This document shows positions 7,828 through 17,011 of a stretch of 64,000 nucleotides of DNA, one piece after another. Within the stretch, counting starts at the first letter, position 1. Every line of letters starts with the position of its first letter. A program made the translations under genes and the position numbers. The notes beneath the pieces were generated by a model that saw only the letters and a program-made list of their open reading frames with translations, had not been told where the DNA came from and did no database searches. Location: assembly GCA_964537685.1 (NCBI GenBank), contig CAZICM010000006.1, positions 1 through 64,000 on the forward strand, read 5' to 3'. The stretch is from CAZICM01 sp964537685. Lineage in GTDB: Bacteria; Myxococcota_A; Polyangia; Polyangiales; Polyangiaceae.

Positions 7828-8953
7828 TAGACTGCGGGGCATGGGACGATACGCCGCTTTTGCGTTCACAAGCCTAGTGGCTGGACTGGCTTCCATGGCC
7901 TCATGCGGCGATGGGGAAGGCTCGTCTTCTTCGGGGACTGCCCAGGGAGGAACGGGAGGGGCGGGCGGCAGTGCGCCGAGCGCTGTTCCTTGTGATTCGG
8001 CGCCTGCCGAGCTTTCGCTCTCGGGCACATGGGCCGCGTATGGGCGTCTGTCCGTGAAGCTTTTGGGTGTGCCGGGAGGCGCGATCACCATTTGTCCCGA
8101 AGATCAAATTGGCGAATCGACAATGCTCTTGCTTGTAACGGTGAAGCAAGATCCCAACGATAAAACAAAGATCAGCGAAGCTTCCGCGGTGCTGTGTTCG
8201 ATGGAACTTCCTGTGGTCACGGCGCTGGTGGGCCAATGCGATCCCGCGTCGCCCACCTTGGTATCGACGCAAATTGAGGCGCCGGACAGCTTTATTTCAG
8301 CGCTTCCCAAGATTGCGGCGCCGCCTGTGGCGGGCACGCTCGATGGCCTTGCAAAGGGTGCGGTGATGACGCTCGATCCCTTTACGGTAACGGCTGGAAC
8401 GAGCAAGAGCGGCGGAGCGATGCCCAAGTGGGATGTAAACAATATGGCTTGTTTACCGGCGAATTTGGGGCGCGCCGATTGTGAAGTGATGTGTGTGGAT
8501 GATTGCGCGGCCATGCGGGACGACGATGGGGATACCTATCCTGGGATGACGATGAATGTGTGTGGCAAGACGCCGGATGACGTAAAAAATGGCGTGAAAT
8601 GCAATGCCGAGGCGCCTAACGAGCCGGGCACGACGCTGCAGGGCCGGGCATTTTTGAATTTGGAAGTGACGCCAAAACTGTCGGGAACGGCGGTCTCCAG
8701 TTGTGAGCTTTCGGGGACGGTGGACTCGGATGTTTTGTACAATGTTGTGGGAGCCGATGTGTATCTCACGGGCGGACAAATCGGCGTGACCAGCGCCATT
8801 AAATCGCTGCCTACCTTTGATGTTGATCCAACACTCAGTAAATTCCGAATGATTCGTATTGATGGTCAATACGGAGCTCCAAACTGGGCTGTCGATCCAT
8901 CGAATGCATCGGCGGCGTGCGCCGTATTAAATCAGCGCGTGAATGAAATTTAG
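7820..8953 (+). CDS. Predicted lipoprotein with Gly/Ser linker
   Basis: A 377-residue secreted protein. The N-terminus has a hydrophobic signal ending LASMASC, a plausible lipobox, followed by a low-complexity SSSSGTAQGGTGGAGG linker typical of myxobacterial surface lipoproteins. The rest is a globular domain with several Cys residues (MACLPANLG...DCEVMCVDDCAAM). The start overlaps the reductase stop by 8 bp; an in-frame ATG at 7841 is an alternative. No function recognised. Confidence 0.7.
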   Translation: MIDRLRGMGRYAAFAFTSLVAGLASMASCGDGEGSSSSGTAQGGTGGAGGSAPSAVPCDSAPAELSLSGTWAAYGRLSVKLLGVPGGAITICPEDQIGESTMLLLVTVKQDPNDKTKISEASAVLCSMELPVVTALVGQCDPASPTLVSTQIEAPDSFISALPKIAAPPVAGTLDGLAKGAVMTLDPFTVTAGTSKSGGAMPKWDVNNMACLPANLGRADCEVMCVDDCAAMRDDDGDTYPGMTMNVCGKTPDDVKNGVKCNAEAPNEPGTTLQGRAFLNLEVTPKLSGTAVSSCELSGTVDSDVLYNVVGADVYLTGGQIGVTSAIKSLPTFDVDPTLSKFRMIRIDGQYGAPNWAVDPSNASAACAVLNQRVNEI

Positions 8954-9038
8954 TAGACTTAACGATCGTAATGAATAAGCATTGAAACGGATTTAACTCG
9001 GCTAGATTGAATAGCCATTGCATAGAAATGGGGCGATC

Positions 9039-9584
9039 ATGAAAAGCAATCCCGGTCGGGCGGTGTGGGCAGTATTGGCGGCGGTGGCTTGCGTATGGGC
9101 GGCATCGCCGGTGGGCTGCACGGTAGAACCCAATTTAGATCCATGGATTTCCGAAAAAGATCTGCGTGATCGGGGTCCGGGTTCCACGGGATCGGGAGGA
9201 TTGGGCGGATTTACGGGCACAGGCGGGATGGGAGGCGCGGGCGGCGTGGTCATCGTGGATTGCACCGATCCCGATCTCGAGGCTCAACTGATTCAAGAAG
9301 TCAACGCGGCGCTTTATTTAGCGCAGCTTTGCGATCCATCGCTGGATGCCGTGAAGTGCGATTTATTTGTGCCTGGCATGTGCTGCGATGAAGTCGTTGA
9401 CCCTGGGTATATGGATCAAAATATGCCGAATGTGCAGGCATATTTAGAAGTGCTGCAGAAGTGGAAGGATGCGGGCTGCGCGTGTCCCGTGAGCCCGCCT
9501 GTATGCCCTCCGCACGAGCCGGTGGGGATGTGCGATCCCGACGGCTTTCCCACGGAGAGTCAGGGTATTTGCAAGAAGATTTAA
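9039..9584 (+). CDS. Small Cys-rich lipoprotein
   Basis: 181 residues from ATG 9039, chosen over an in-frame ATG at 9018 because GGGGCG lies just upstream and the signal peptide then begins MKSNPGRAVW. The signal ends SPVGC (lipobox-like). It is followed by a Gly-rich linker (GSGGLGGFTGTGGMGG) and a Cys-rich domain with CDPSLDAVKCDLFVPGMCC and a C-terminal CACPVSPPVCPP. Its stop overlaps the thiolase stop on the other strand through a shared TTAA. Function unknown; a surface lipoprotein is the safe call. Confidence 0.7.
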   Translation: MKSNPGRAVWAVLAAVACVWAASPVGCTVEPNLDPWISEKDLRDRGPGSTGSGGLGGFTGTGGMGGAGGVVIVDCTDPDLEAQLIQEVNAALYLAQLCDPSLDAVKCDLFVPGMCCDEVVDPGYMDQNMPNVQAYLEVLQKWKDAGCACPVSPPVCPPHEPVGMCDPDGFPTESQGICKKI

Positions 9585-10771
9585 ATCGCTTCGATGACGA
9601 TGGCGATTCCCTGACCGCCGCCGATACAAGCGCTGCCTACCGCAAGGCGCTTATTTTGGCGCTGAAGCGAATACACCAAATTCGTCACAATGCGCGCGCC
9701 CGAGGCTCCGAGCGGATGCCCGAGCGCAATGGCGCCGCCGTTGACGTTGCATTTGTCGAGCGGGAGCTCCAAATGCTTTTGGACAGCCAGCCATTGAGGA
9801 GCGAAGGCTTCGTTGATATCGAATAAATCGATATCGTTGGGATGAATACCTGCCCTTGAAAGCGCCTTGGGAATCGCATAACCGGGACCAATTCCCATCA
9901 GATTGGGCTCCACGCCGCATGAAGCCCAGCCCAGAAGCTTTGCGAGTGGCTTTTGGCCCTTTTCCCTGGCCCGCTCCGCCGTTGTGATAACAAGCATTGC
10001 CGCGCCGTCGCAAATACCGCTCGCATTGCCGGCCGTGACCACGCCGTCTTTTTTAAAGACCGGAGCCAGCTTGGCCAAAGCCTCGGGCGTCGATTTGGGA
10101 CGGGGATGCTCATCCACGGCAAACGAAACAGGGGGCGCGCCTTTTTTGCCGGGTAAATCGAGAGGAGCAATTTCATCGTTAAAAGCGCCATTCTGATGAG
10201 CTTCAGCCCATAACCTTTGGCTTCTCAGCGCGTAATTATCGCAATCCTCGCGGCTAATCCCATATTTCTGAGCGAGATTTTCCGCCGTAATGGCCATCGG
10301 CGCATTGCAATAGCTATCGGTCAAGGCACTCCAGAGCGAATCCTCGAGCGCAGGCGCCTTGCCAAAGGCAAAACCCTCGCGGCCGCCCCTTAAAATATGG
10401 GGTGCCTGGCTCATATTCTCCGTACCGCCGGCCAATACGGTATCACACTCGCCCAATAAAATAAAATTGGCCGCCTGAATAATAGCCTCAAACCCCGAAC
10501 CGCACAGCCTATTCACCGTCAGCGCGGGAACCTCGATAGGCACACCCGCCTTCAGACCCACATGCCTAGCGCAATAAATCGCATCGGCACTGGTCTGCAT
10601 GACATTACCCACGACCACATGCCCAATATCCGAAGGCGCCGCACCCGACTGAGAAAGCGCCGCCTTCGCCGCATGCACCGCAAGATCCGTTGCAGAAAGA
10701 CCTTTGAGCGCGCCATTCATCGTTCCAAACGCAGTGCGTTTGGCGCCCACGATCACCAATTCTTTACTCAT
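9581..10771 (-). CDS. Acetyl-CoA acetyltransferase (thiolase)
   Basis: A full-length 396-residue thiolase, the usual family size. The nucleophilic Cys is residue 90 in NRLCGSG, the catalytic His lies in GHPLGASGAR, and the second Cys in GSACIGGGQG; NEAFAPQ is also present. Reaction: reversible condensation of two acetyl-CoA to acetoacetyl-CoA, or thiolysis of 3-ketoacyl-CoA. The symbol is left open because atoB, phaA and thlA cannot be told apart by sequence alone. It is convergent with the small lipoprotein gene and is preceded by an AT-rich intergenic segment. AGGTG lies 9 bp before the start. Confidence 0.93.
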   Translation of the reverse strand: MSKELVIVGAKRTAFGTMNGALKGLSATDLAVHAAKAALSQSGAAPSDIGHVVVGNVMQTSADAIYCARHVGLKAGVPIEVPALTVNRLCGSGFEAIIQAANFILLGECDTVLAGGTENMSQAPHILRGGREGFAFGKAPALEDSLWSALTDSYCNAPMAITAENLAQKYGISREDCDNYALRSQRLWAEAHQNGAFNDEIAPLDLPGKKGAPPVSFAVDEHPRPKSTPEALAKLAPVFKKDGVVTAGNASGICDGAAMLVITTAERAREKGQKPLAKLLGWASCGVEPNLMGIGPGYAIPKALSRAGIHPNDIDLFDINEAFAPQWLAVQKHLELPLDKCNVNGGAIALGHPLGASGARIVTNLVYSLQRQNKRLAVGSACIGGGQGIAIVIEAI

Positions 10772-10861
10772 AGCGCAATCACCTAATCCAATTCATCAAA
10801 AACCAAAACAAATATATTTTATTAAAGTATTAAAATATTAAATTCCTAAAATATTAAAAAA
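10772..10861 (-). promoter_or_regulatory. AT-rich intergenic segment upstream of the thiolase
   Basis: About 90 bp dominated by A and T (ATATATTTTATTAAAGTATTA and repeated AATATTAAA) in otherwise GC-rich DNA. It lies between the end of the Nudix gene and the thiolase start, both on the minus strand. It probably contains the thiolase promoter; which hexamers act cannot be fixed by eye. Confidence 0.5.
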
Positions 10862-11524
10862 TTAAAAATCGCGAAAACGATCGAACAACATCGATAACAT
10901 ACGGTGCGTCAAACCCCACACCACCCGCCCTGAAACATTAAAACAAGGCATTTCAAACAACCGATCCTCGTGGTGATAAGGATACGTCGAATTCAGCTCA
11001 CCCCGCGCCATCGGCCCCACCGAAGCCCAAACAACCTCGGCCACCTCATGATTTAAACGAAAATCGGAAAGAGGCTGCTCGAGCACAAACACAAAAGGCT
11101 GAATCACCATCCCCACCCGCCGAGCCCGCGCGACCGCAGGCAACTCCGGCAAACAAGTCAGCAGCGACGCATTGGAACGAAGATCCAAACCAATTTCCTC
11201 TTCCGTCTCCCGAACCGCTGTCGCCAACAAATCCTTATCGGACACATCGCGCCGGCCACCTGGCAAAGCCATCTGACCCGACCACGGATCGCCCTCCCGC
11301 TCCGCCCGCCGAATCAGCAACACCTCGGAATCCGAATCCGAACGCCCGGAAGCGGCCCTCAAAATAACCGCAACAGCAGCCTGTTTATCGCCCTCGCTCA
11401 AAACAGGCGCGGCCTCGCCCGGCTGGCAAGCCGAACGCCGAAGCCTACCCGCGAGCGTGTCGAGGTCGTACGAAGCAAGCACGCAAGGCCACGTAGTGCG
11501 CGCCTGCGCGATCGTCAAGCACAA
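10862..11524 (-). CDS. Nudix hydrolase, CoA pyrophosphatase-like
   Basis: A 220-residue protein with a Nudix box: ALPGGRRDV followed by TAVRETEEEIGL, giving the REuxEExGu core at about residues 101-109. The leading LIRRAEREGDPWSGQMALPGG and the C-terminal VWGLTHRML are typical of the CoA diphosphatase branch. That branch cleaves CoA or acyl-CoA to phosphopantetheine and 3',5'-ADP. The first Glu of the consensus box is replaced by Asp or Ser in this copy. It sits directly upstream of the thiolase, which fits a CoA-related role, though an AT-rich gap separates them. Confidence 0.85.
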   Translation of the reverse strand: MCLTIAQARTTWPCVLASYDLDTLAGRLRRSACQPGEAAPVLSEGDKQAAVAVILRAASGRSDSDSEVLLIRRAEREGDPWSGQMALPGGRRDVSDKDLLATAVRETEEEIGLDLRSNASLLTCLPELPAVARARRVGMVIQPFVFVLEQPLSDFRLNHEVAEVVWASVGPMARGELNSTYPYHHEDRLFEMPCFNVSGRVVWGLTHRMLSMLFDRFRDF

Positions 11525-11677
11525 GCTCGCCCACCAAGAACAAGAAAAGGAAAAATGAATATCTTTGTTTTTTCAAATTTGATGCTATGAATAACAAATG
11601 TTCGAGAATAAAATGGCGTGAAGACGAGAGACATAGCGAACCTCAACTCTAAAGACAAAAGAAGGCGACGGTAAACG
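11525..11677. other. Divergent intergenic region
   Basis: A 153-bp AT-leaning gap between the Nudix gene (minus) and the GTPase gene (plus). It should hold promoters for both. AGAAGG about 12 bp before the GTPase ATG is the likely ribosome binding site. No clear operator seen. Confidence 0.4.
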
Positions 11678-12925
11678 ATGCCCGATCCGAGCTTGATATT
11701 AGCGCTTGCGATGGTGTTGATCTGCGCGGTAGCCCTGGCGGCGCTGGGGCTAAAAGTCTTGAAACTGACCGGCAAACAGAAGCAGAGCGACAGGCTTCTG
11801 CTCACCACACAAGCCGAGGCCCAGCGATTTCAGTCGAGCAATGTAGTGCTCTTGAACAAGATTCAAGAGCTCGAAACTGAAAACCAAAGAATGCGGGGGC
11901 AGCTTGAGCACCAAGAAAAAGACGTGGAATGGTGCAGGTCAGAACTCGCGAAACGCCCAGAAATCAAGCGCAAAATTTATAAAATTTTGACCCTGGGAAT
12001 GAAGTGGACGGGAAAGACATCGCTCACCCTAAAATGGGCAAATCCGCTGACCGACCTCGGCATGATCGAAGGCACGAAAATCGAGCGCTATGAACGCACA
12101 GTAAGCCAAGTTCACCAGAAAAACGTGGTGATCGAGCATGTGTTTGAAATTAGCGATTGGGGCGGAGAGCATATTGTCGATGCCCAGCAGGAACTCATCA
12201 TGGATGAGATTCACGGTCTGCTGATGGTCGTCGACTTGGGAGGCAAAGACGCCAAGCGGGTCGATCCCGTGCGCGTGGGCGAACAGCTCAAAGAATTTCA
12301 GCCTCAGGCACTGCGCTTCTTTTTCGGTCCCCGAACCATTGCATCGTGCAAGGCGGTCGTATTGTTTATCAATAAAAGCGATTTGATTCCGGGCACACCC
12401 GCCGAGGTCGAGGAGCAGGCCCGCCGCTATTATCAGCCCCTGGTCGATGACTTAATGAAATACTCCGATGGTATGGATGTGCGGGTGCTGGTGGGCTCTG
12501 CCAGTTATGGCCACAGTACGCATTTCCTGTTCTCACACTTTGTTGAAAAAATTCTGCCTCGCAATGCTTATGACCATCAGTTGCTTCAGCGGATGAAATC
12601 CGATTTTGGATCTTCGACCGCAACCCGTACCAAAACCCTGACGGGCGTTGCTCTTTCGGAAATACAGGAAAACAAAGCGGCCGACACGGGCCAGCTCAAG
12701 CCACCAACGCCTGCGGCTGGAAGTCCGGCGATGCCCCCACAACAAGCTTCGAAGCCTGTGCCGGCACCTGCCGCGCCTCAGGCGCCAAAGCCTCCAACAT
12801 TGCCAAGACCCCAGGGCGCGGGCGCCACGATTAAGCTGCCTGGAAATGGAGCCATGCAGCCCGATCAGGCAAATCCGATGCCCCCATTTGGCCAGGTGCC
12901 ACAGATACCCCCGAGACGCGGATAG
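11678..12925 (+). CDS. Membrane-anchored Ras-like GTPase
   Basis: A 415-residue protein. A single N-terminal membrane helix (LILALAMVLICAVALAALGL) is followed by a coiled coil (residues ~45-95). A GTPase domain follows (~100-290): P-loop GMKWTGKTS, a switch II-like DWGGEH, the guanine motif NKSD and a G5-like VGSAS. The position of the catalytic Gln of Ras after DxxG is occupied by Glu. The C-terminal ~110 residues are Pro/Ala-rich and disordered. It belongs to the small-GTPase class that includes MglA-like proteins, but the membrane anchor and tail are distinctive. It is the first gene of a three-gene set with a single-pass membrane protein and a kinase. Confidence 0.75.
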   Translation: MPDPSLILALAMVLICAVALAALGLKVLKLTGKQKQSDRLLLTTQAEAQRFQSSNVVLLNKIQELETENQRMRGQLEHQEKDVEWCRSELAKRPEIKRKIYKILTLGMKWTGKTSLTLKWANPLTDLGMIEGTKIERYERTVSQVHQKNVVIEHVFEISDWGGEHIVDAQQELIMDEIHGLLMVVDLGGKDAKRVDPVRVGEQLKEFQPQALRFFFGPRTIASCKAVVLFINKSDLIPGTPAEVEEQARRYYQPLVDDLMKYSDGMDVRVLVGSASYGHSTHFLFSHFVEKILPRNAYDHQLLQRMKSDFGSSTATRTKTLTGVALSEIQENKAADTGQLKPPTPAAGSPAMPPQQASKPVPAPAAPQAPKPPTLPRPQGAGATIKLPGNGAMQPDQANPMPPFGQVPQIPPRRG

Positions 12926-12977
12926 GCATCGCGGCGGCAAGTGAATTGATGGAATGGTTTTTAGGGAAGAAGAGCAC

Positions 12978-14540
12978 ATGAACGGAGCGGATCAAGGCAT
13001 CAACGGACGATCTCAGGATGCGGAGTCAGATCCAGATGTATCCCCCGGGCGGGCCACGCCGTCCCAGCCATATGCGGTACCCACCTATAAGGCTGAACCG
13101 GGCCAGGTATGGTATCATTTTTTGCATGGGAACGTGCCCAACCATGAAATTGACTTTATGTATAGGCCGGTGGTGCCCCAAGGACCGCTGACCCGCACGC
13201 ATTTTGGTCATTTGGCGAGGCTGATGAAGTATATCGAGCCTCATGCGAGCAAGGAATTTGCTTTTACAATCGGCAATTTATCGAGAGATGACACGGCGCG
13301 CGAACCCGGCCGGGGGGGTGTGGGGCTCATTTTTGGATTTAGAATCCGGGGAGTGACCGATCATGCGGGAAGGCGAGATCCACCCTTTGCGCATGGGATT
13401 GCCGCGGTGGATCGCCGTATGGATTACGGCGCTCTGATGTCGGTGATGATGGCATTTTCCCAATTGCTCTTTGGCAAAGGCGAATATGACAATCCATCGA
13501 GTGTTCTTTACCGGGAGTATGTGCGTTATGCGCTGACCAAGCCGAGCGTGCTGGATGTTGTGCTTAAAGCATATGTGGGGGATTTCGAAGGTCTGCCCGC
13601 GCCTGAAAAGACGAATTTGGCCTTGCGATTTAGGGCTGGGGATAAGCATCAGCCAAAACGTATTTTAATCGTTCACGACAACGATGTAGAGTTCAGCGAT
13701 TTGGCCGAATGTGCCGCGCGGATTGCGGCGGTGCTCTATACTTCGGATGTACGCTGGACCAGCATTACCACGGGGCGGGATGCGGAGGTTCCCGGGGGTG
13801 TGGTTGTGCGTTTTGTGCCCAAGGAATCGGCGGCCTTTTCCGGGGGCATTCAAGGGGATTCCAGTACGGTGGTGATGTCCTTGGATGATGTGCCATTCAA
13901 TGAAGCGGAGCTGGCGGAGACGATGTTTGGAGCGCTTCCAGCGGCTGAGGCCGAGGCTCGGGGGCTGCGCAGGGGGTATGAGACAAACCGGGAGGCTTTG
14001 GTGGAACCACCGCCGGAGTTTCAAGCCAGTACCCGGCTATCCCCCGAGGAGATAAGGGCGGCGATTGGCCTTGCGACGGGTGGAGAGACGGGGGCGCCTG
14101 CGGGTCCGATAAATATGCCTGCCATGGGGCCGAGTGAGTCCATGCGGGGGGATTCTGAGTCCGCGGCTTCTGTGGGGGTATGGATAGGTGTTGGTTTGGG
14201 AGGGGTATTTGCGATTGTGCTGGTCATTTTGTTGGTGATGGGCCTAGGTGGGAAATCTGCCGAGAAGAACGAAGAGCCTGCGACGGGTGGAAGTGCTGCT
14301 GCGCTGCCAACGGGCGCCGCAATACCAACGGCAAAGACGTCCGCTCCGGCGAGCGCGCCATCGAGGCCGGTTGCAGATGGGCCAAAATTGGATGGGGGTA
14401 TTATCGTCTTTGATCCAGACCATGCTATTCCCTCCGCAACTGGGACGAATAAAAGGTCCACGAACAAAAGACCGCCAAAACCGGGGAAGGCCCCAAAATG
14501 CGATCCTTTTAATTCGACGACATTAAATGAGTGCAAATAA
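12978..14540 (+). CDS. Single-pass membrane protein, candidate GTPase partner
   Basis: The ATG at 12978 is preferred over 12954 because GGGAAGAAG lies just upstream, giving 520 residues. The large N-terminal domain (~35-310) is unrecognised; it includes QVWYHFLHGNVPNHEIDFMY and LRFRAGDKHQPKRILIVHDN. A membrane helix (GVWIGVGLGGVFAIVLVILL) lies near residue 410, followed by a Pro/Ala-rich tail ending in two Cys. With no signal peptide, the N-terminal domain is probably cytoplasmic. Its position between a GTPase and a kinase suggests it is regulator or effector of that GTPase (inference). It overlaps the kinase gene by 14 bp. Confidence 0.6.
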   Translation: MNGADQGINGRSQDAESDPDVSPGRATPSQPYAVPTYKAEPGQVWYHFLHGNVPNHEIDFMYRPVVPQGPLTRTHFGHLARLMKYIEPHASKEFAFTIGNLSRDDTAREPGRGGVGLIFGFRIRGVTDHAGRRDPPFAHGIAAVDRRMDYGALMSVMMAFSQLLFGKGEYDNPSSVLYREYVRYALTKPSVLDVVLKAYVGDFEGLPAPEKTNLALRFRAGDKHQPKRILIVHDNDVEFSDLAECAARIAAVLYTSDVRWTSITTGRDAEVPGGVVVRFVPKESAAFSGGIQGDSSTVVMSLDDVPFNEAELAETMFGALPAAEAEARGLRRGYETNREALVEPPPEFQASTRLSPEEIRAAIGLATGGETGAPAGPINMPAMGPSESMRGDSESAASVGVWIGVGLGGVFAIVLVILLVMGLGGKSAEKNEEPATGGSAAALPTGAAIPTAKTSAPASAPSRPVADGPKLDGGIIVFDPDHAIPSATGTNKRSTNKRPPKPGKAPKCDPFNSTTLNECK

Positions 14541-15453
14541 TCGCTTTGGAAAGAAGGATATGGCGACGATGACTGTATATTCTAAAGCTGCGATGGAAGA
14601 GGCTTTCGAGCGCTTCACGAATTTTGATCAGCTTGGCAAGGGGGGAGAAGGGGCGGTGTATGCTGTTTACGATCTATGGAAGAAGCAGGAATTTGCCTTA
14701 AAAGTGATGCAGGACCGGGGCGACCCGTTCATGAAGGAGCGCTTTTATTTTGAATATGGGATATTGGCTGTATCGGGTTCAAAGCGGCTTGTAAAGGTAT
14801 ACGATCGGGGCGAAGCGCCTATTCGGATGCAGGATGGGAATATACAAAATCATTATTGGTACACAATGGAGCGGTGTTTAAGCAGTTTACGCCGTGAATA
14901 CAAACAATTTTCGCTGGATGAGCGGGTTGAGGCGTGTCTTCAATTGGCGGATGCGCTGGCTTTTTTGCATGCGAAGGGGGTGGCGCACCGGGATATCAAG
15001 CCTGAAAATATCTTTTTGGTGGGCCGCGTGGATACCAAGCTTGGGGATTTTGGGCTGGCAATGCCTTCGGGGCAGGGGGCGGAGGCGGAGTCGAAAGGGG
15101 AGCTGGTGCTGGGCAGTCCGCCTTATTTGGCGCCTGAGCGGTGGACGGGAGAAGTGGGGCGGGATTTTAGGCCGAGCGATCAATATGCGGCTGGTGTTGT
15201 GACCTTTGAGTTGCTATCGAAGGGGCATACGCCGCTTGCATTTGGCGGGCGGGATTTGAGGTCGTATTATACGGCGCATATGCATGGGGAGGTGTTGGGG
15301 TTGGTGGTGCCCGAGCTGGGGACGAGGAGGCTTGTGTCGGTGGACAAGGTTATTCAGAGGATGCTGGCGAAGCGGCCTGGGGATCGCTATCCAGATATGG
15401 CTTCGTGCAAGAAGGAGCTTTCGGTGGCTATGGCGATGGATGGAATGCTTTAG
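14527..15453 (+). CDS. Ser/Thr protein kinase
   Basis: A 308-residue protein that is essentially a bare Hanks-type kinase domain. The Gly loop is GKGGEGAVY, the ATP-binding Lys is in FALKV, the catalytic loop is HRDIKPEN, and it has DFGLA and an APE motif (LAPERW). There is no membrane helix, in contrast to the two kinases further on. It is coupled to the membrane protein by a 14-bp overlap. The alternative start ATG 14560 follows AAGAAGGA but with very short spacing. It ends convergent with the phosphoesterase, sharing 4 bp of stop codon. Confidence 0.92.
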   Translation: MSANNRFGKKDMATMTVYSKAAMEEAFERFTNFDQLGKGGEGAVYAVYDLWKKQEFALKVMQDRGDPFMKERFYFEYGILAVSGSKRLVKVYDRGEAPIRMQDGNIQNHYWYTMERCLSSLRREYKQFSLDERVEACLQLADALAFLHAKGVAHRDIKPENIFLVGRVDTKLGDFGLAMPSGQGAEAESKGELVLGSPPYLAPERWTGEVGRDFRPSDQYAAGVVTFELLSKGHTPLAFGGRDLRSYYTAHMHGEVLGLVVPELGTRRLVSVDKVIQRMLAKRPGDRYPDMASCKKELSVAMAMDGML

Positions 15454-16907
15454 GGACTGATTTCCCGGGCACTGTTAAGCCGTATGCCTAAACCATCCGG
15501 CTTGGATATCTTAGCAATGGCCCGGTCTCGCCCCACCCAATCCCGGTAAATGAGCTTGATATTCCACTGGGATGCCTCGCGTTCGATCTGCATTTCACAC
15601 CAGCCGTTGTTGCCGAGATCGGGCCGGACATTGGCTTTGGGCCAGAACCGGTGTTTTTCCTCCATCCACGCGAATTCGACGCCGGAGGGAAGCCGATCTT
15701 TTCGCTGGGTGTAAAACGGATATCCCCCATGGCCAATGCAGCTTCCAATCACACCAGGGCGGGTGCAGCCCTCCGCTTGCCAGGGTTTGTAGAGCGCAGC
15801 ATAATGAACATTCCCCCAAAACCACATATCAATAAGCCCCTGCTGGATATAGGGCTCGAGGTCGCCGTGGAATTTGGTCATCGAACGGCCTCCATTGTCC
15901 CAGGGTTCATCGCTGGTCAAGAGCACGGTGAGCGTGTTGGGACCGGTATCCTTAAGCCATATTTCGAGCAATTCTTTCTCCCGGTCGCCCAATCGAGCCC
16001 ATGCTCTGGGCAATCCCCCTTGCCAGTCATTCCACATGGTATCGATGCCGATGATTTGAAGACCATGGCCGGTGAGCCGGAACATTTCGCCGTTTTGTCG
16101 TTGAAGCTGTGGAAATCGTTGGTGTTTTTCCTTAATATAGCCCTGGAAGTGAATGCCCTTGGAATACATCTCGTGATTGCCCGATAGCATAAAGAATTCG
16201 CTATGCTCAATCATGGGGGCAAGTGGTTTTTCGAAATAATCACCGAACTCCTCGGCACTGCCGCGGTAATAGACATCGCCAAGGTGGAAGACATAGGGCA
16301 ATTTCGCCCGCGCGAGCTGGCGTGCAATGGCCCTGGTGGGGTAGAGTCCATTGCCAAAGTCGGCGAACAAGCCCAGGCGAAGTGGGGCTTTGGATGGATC
16401 GTGCTCGGGGCGGATTGGGTGGGAGAGATCTTTGGCAGGAGAGGGGAGATCGATCCATATCGGCCTGGACACGGGCAATCCAAGGCCATGATAGGCCCAA
16501 GAGCCTTTGGCGAAGCCATAGCTTTTCCAGTCTTCCTTGGTTTGGAATTTGGTGCTGGCCACTTCATCGAGAGAAGGCGGAGGGCCATCGAAGACATTGG
16601 AAAATTCATTCCAAAACGCCTGGAGTTCTGCGATATCGATGGTGGATTCAGGCCCTCTGGATTTCTCGAGAAAATCGTCGAGGGAGATTCCCTCGGCATT
16701 GTCGCTACGGCTGATTTCGCCGATGCTGCTGAGTTCGCTGCGCATCCATCCTGGCTCGGCGGAGGGCATTAAGCGGGTAAGGATTTGCTCGCCAAGCTCG
16801 GGATTGGATTCGAGGAGGGATTGGAGTTCGGCGAGGGCCTGTTCGTCGGAGGGTTCGGGCGGGCTTTGGGGAGCGTCGGGAGGGGTTGTGGGGTTGGTAT
16901 CGGGCAT
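15450..16907 (-). CDS. Calcineurin-like metallophosphoesterase, metal site partly degenerate
   Basis: The start is set at 16907 (MPDTNPTTPP), after GAGAGG on the minus strand; a longer open frame to 17132 would overrun the neighbouring gene. The product is 485 residues with no signal peptide and an acidic, Pro-rich N-terminus. The phosphoesterase core begins near residue 190: LFADFGNG, HLGDVYYRG and SGNHEMYS are intact motifs I to III. However, the usual HH motif is replaced by TSDEPWDNGG and the GHxH motif by GNVH. The family cleaves phosphate esters at a dimetal site, so activity may be lost or altered here. It lies about 100 bp downstream of the last gene of the Cys-rich array. Confidence 0.8.
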   Translation of the reverse strand: MPDTNPTTPPDAPQSPPEPSDEQALAELQSLLESNPELGEQILTRLMPSAEPGWMRSELSSIGEISRSDNAEGISLDDFLEKSRGPESTIDIAELQAFWNEFSNVFDGPPPSLDEVASTKFQTKEDWKSYGFAKGSWAYHGLGLPVSRPIWIDLPSPAKDLSHPIRPEHDPSKAPLRLGLFADFGNGLYPTRAIARQLARAKLPYVFHLGDVYYRGSAEEFGDYFEKPLAPMIEHSEFFMLSGNHEMYSKGIHFQGYIKEKHQRFPQLQRQNGEMFRLTGHGLQIIGIDTMWNDWQGGLPRAWARLGDREKELLEIWLKDTGPNTLTVLLTSDEPWDNGGRSMTKFHGDLEPYIQQGLIDMWFWGNVHYAALYKPWQAEGCTRPGVIGSCIGHGGYPFYTQRKDRLPSGVEFAWMEEKHRFWPKANVRPDLGNNGWCEMQIEREASQWNIKLIYRDWVGRDRAIAKISKPDGLGIRLNSAREISP

Positions 16908-17011
16908 GATAAAAACCTCTCGTGCAGGGGCGCGGGAATGCGCGGGCGGGCCGAATAGCATAGGTGCGCGGCGAGAGGCAAGAAAAAGATGAGGGATGGA
17001 GGGGAGGCTGT

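Noticed and set aside
15651..16187. 178-codon plus-strand frame inside the metallophosphoesterase gene
   Set aside because: Antisense to intact phosphoesterase motifs; no domain or ribosome binding site.
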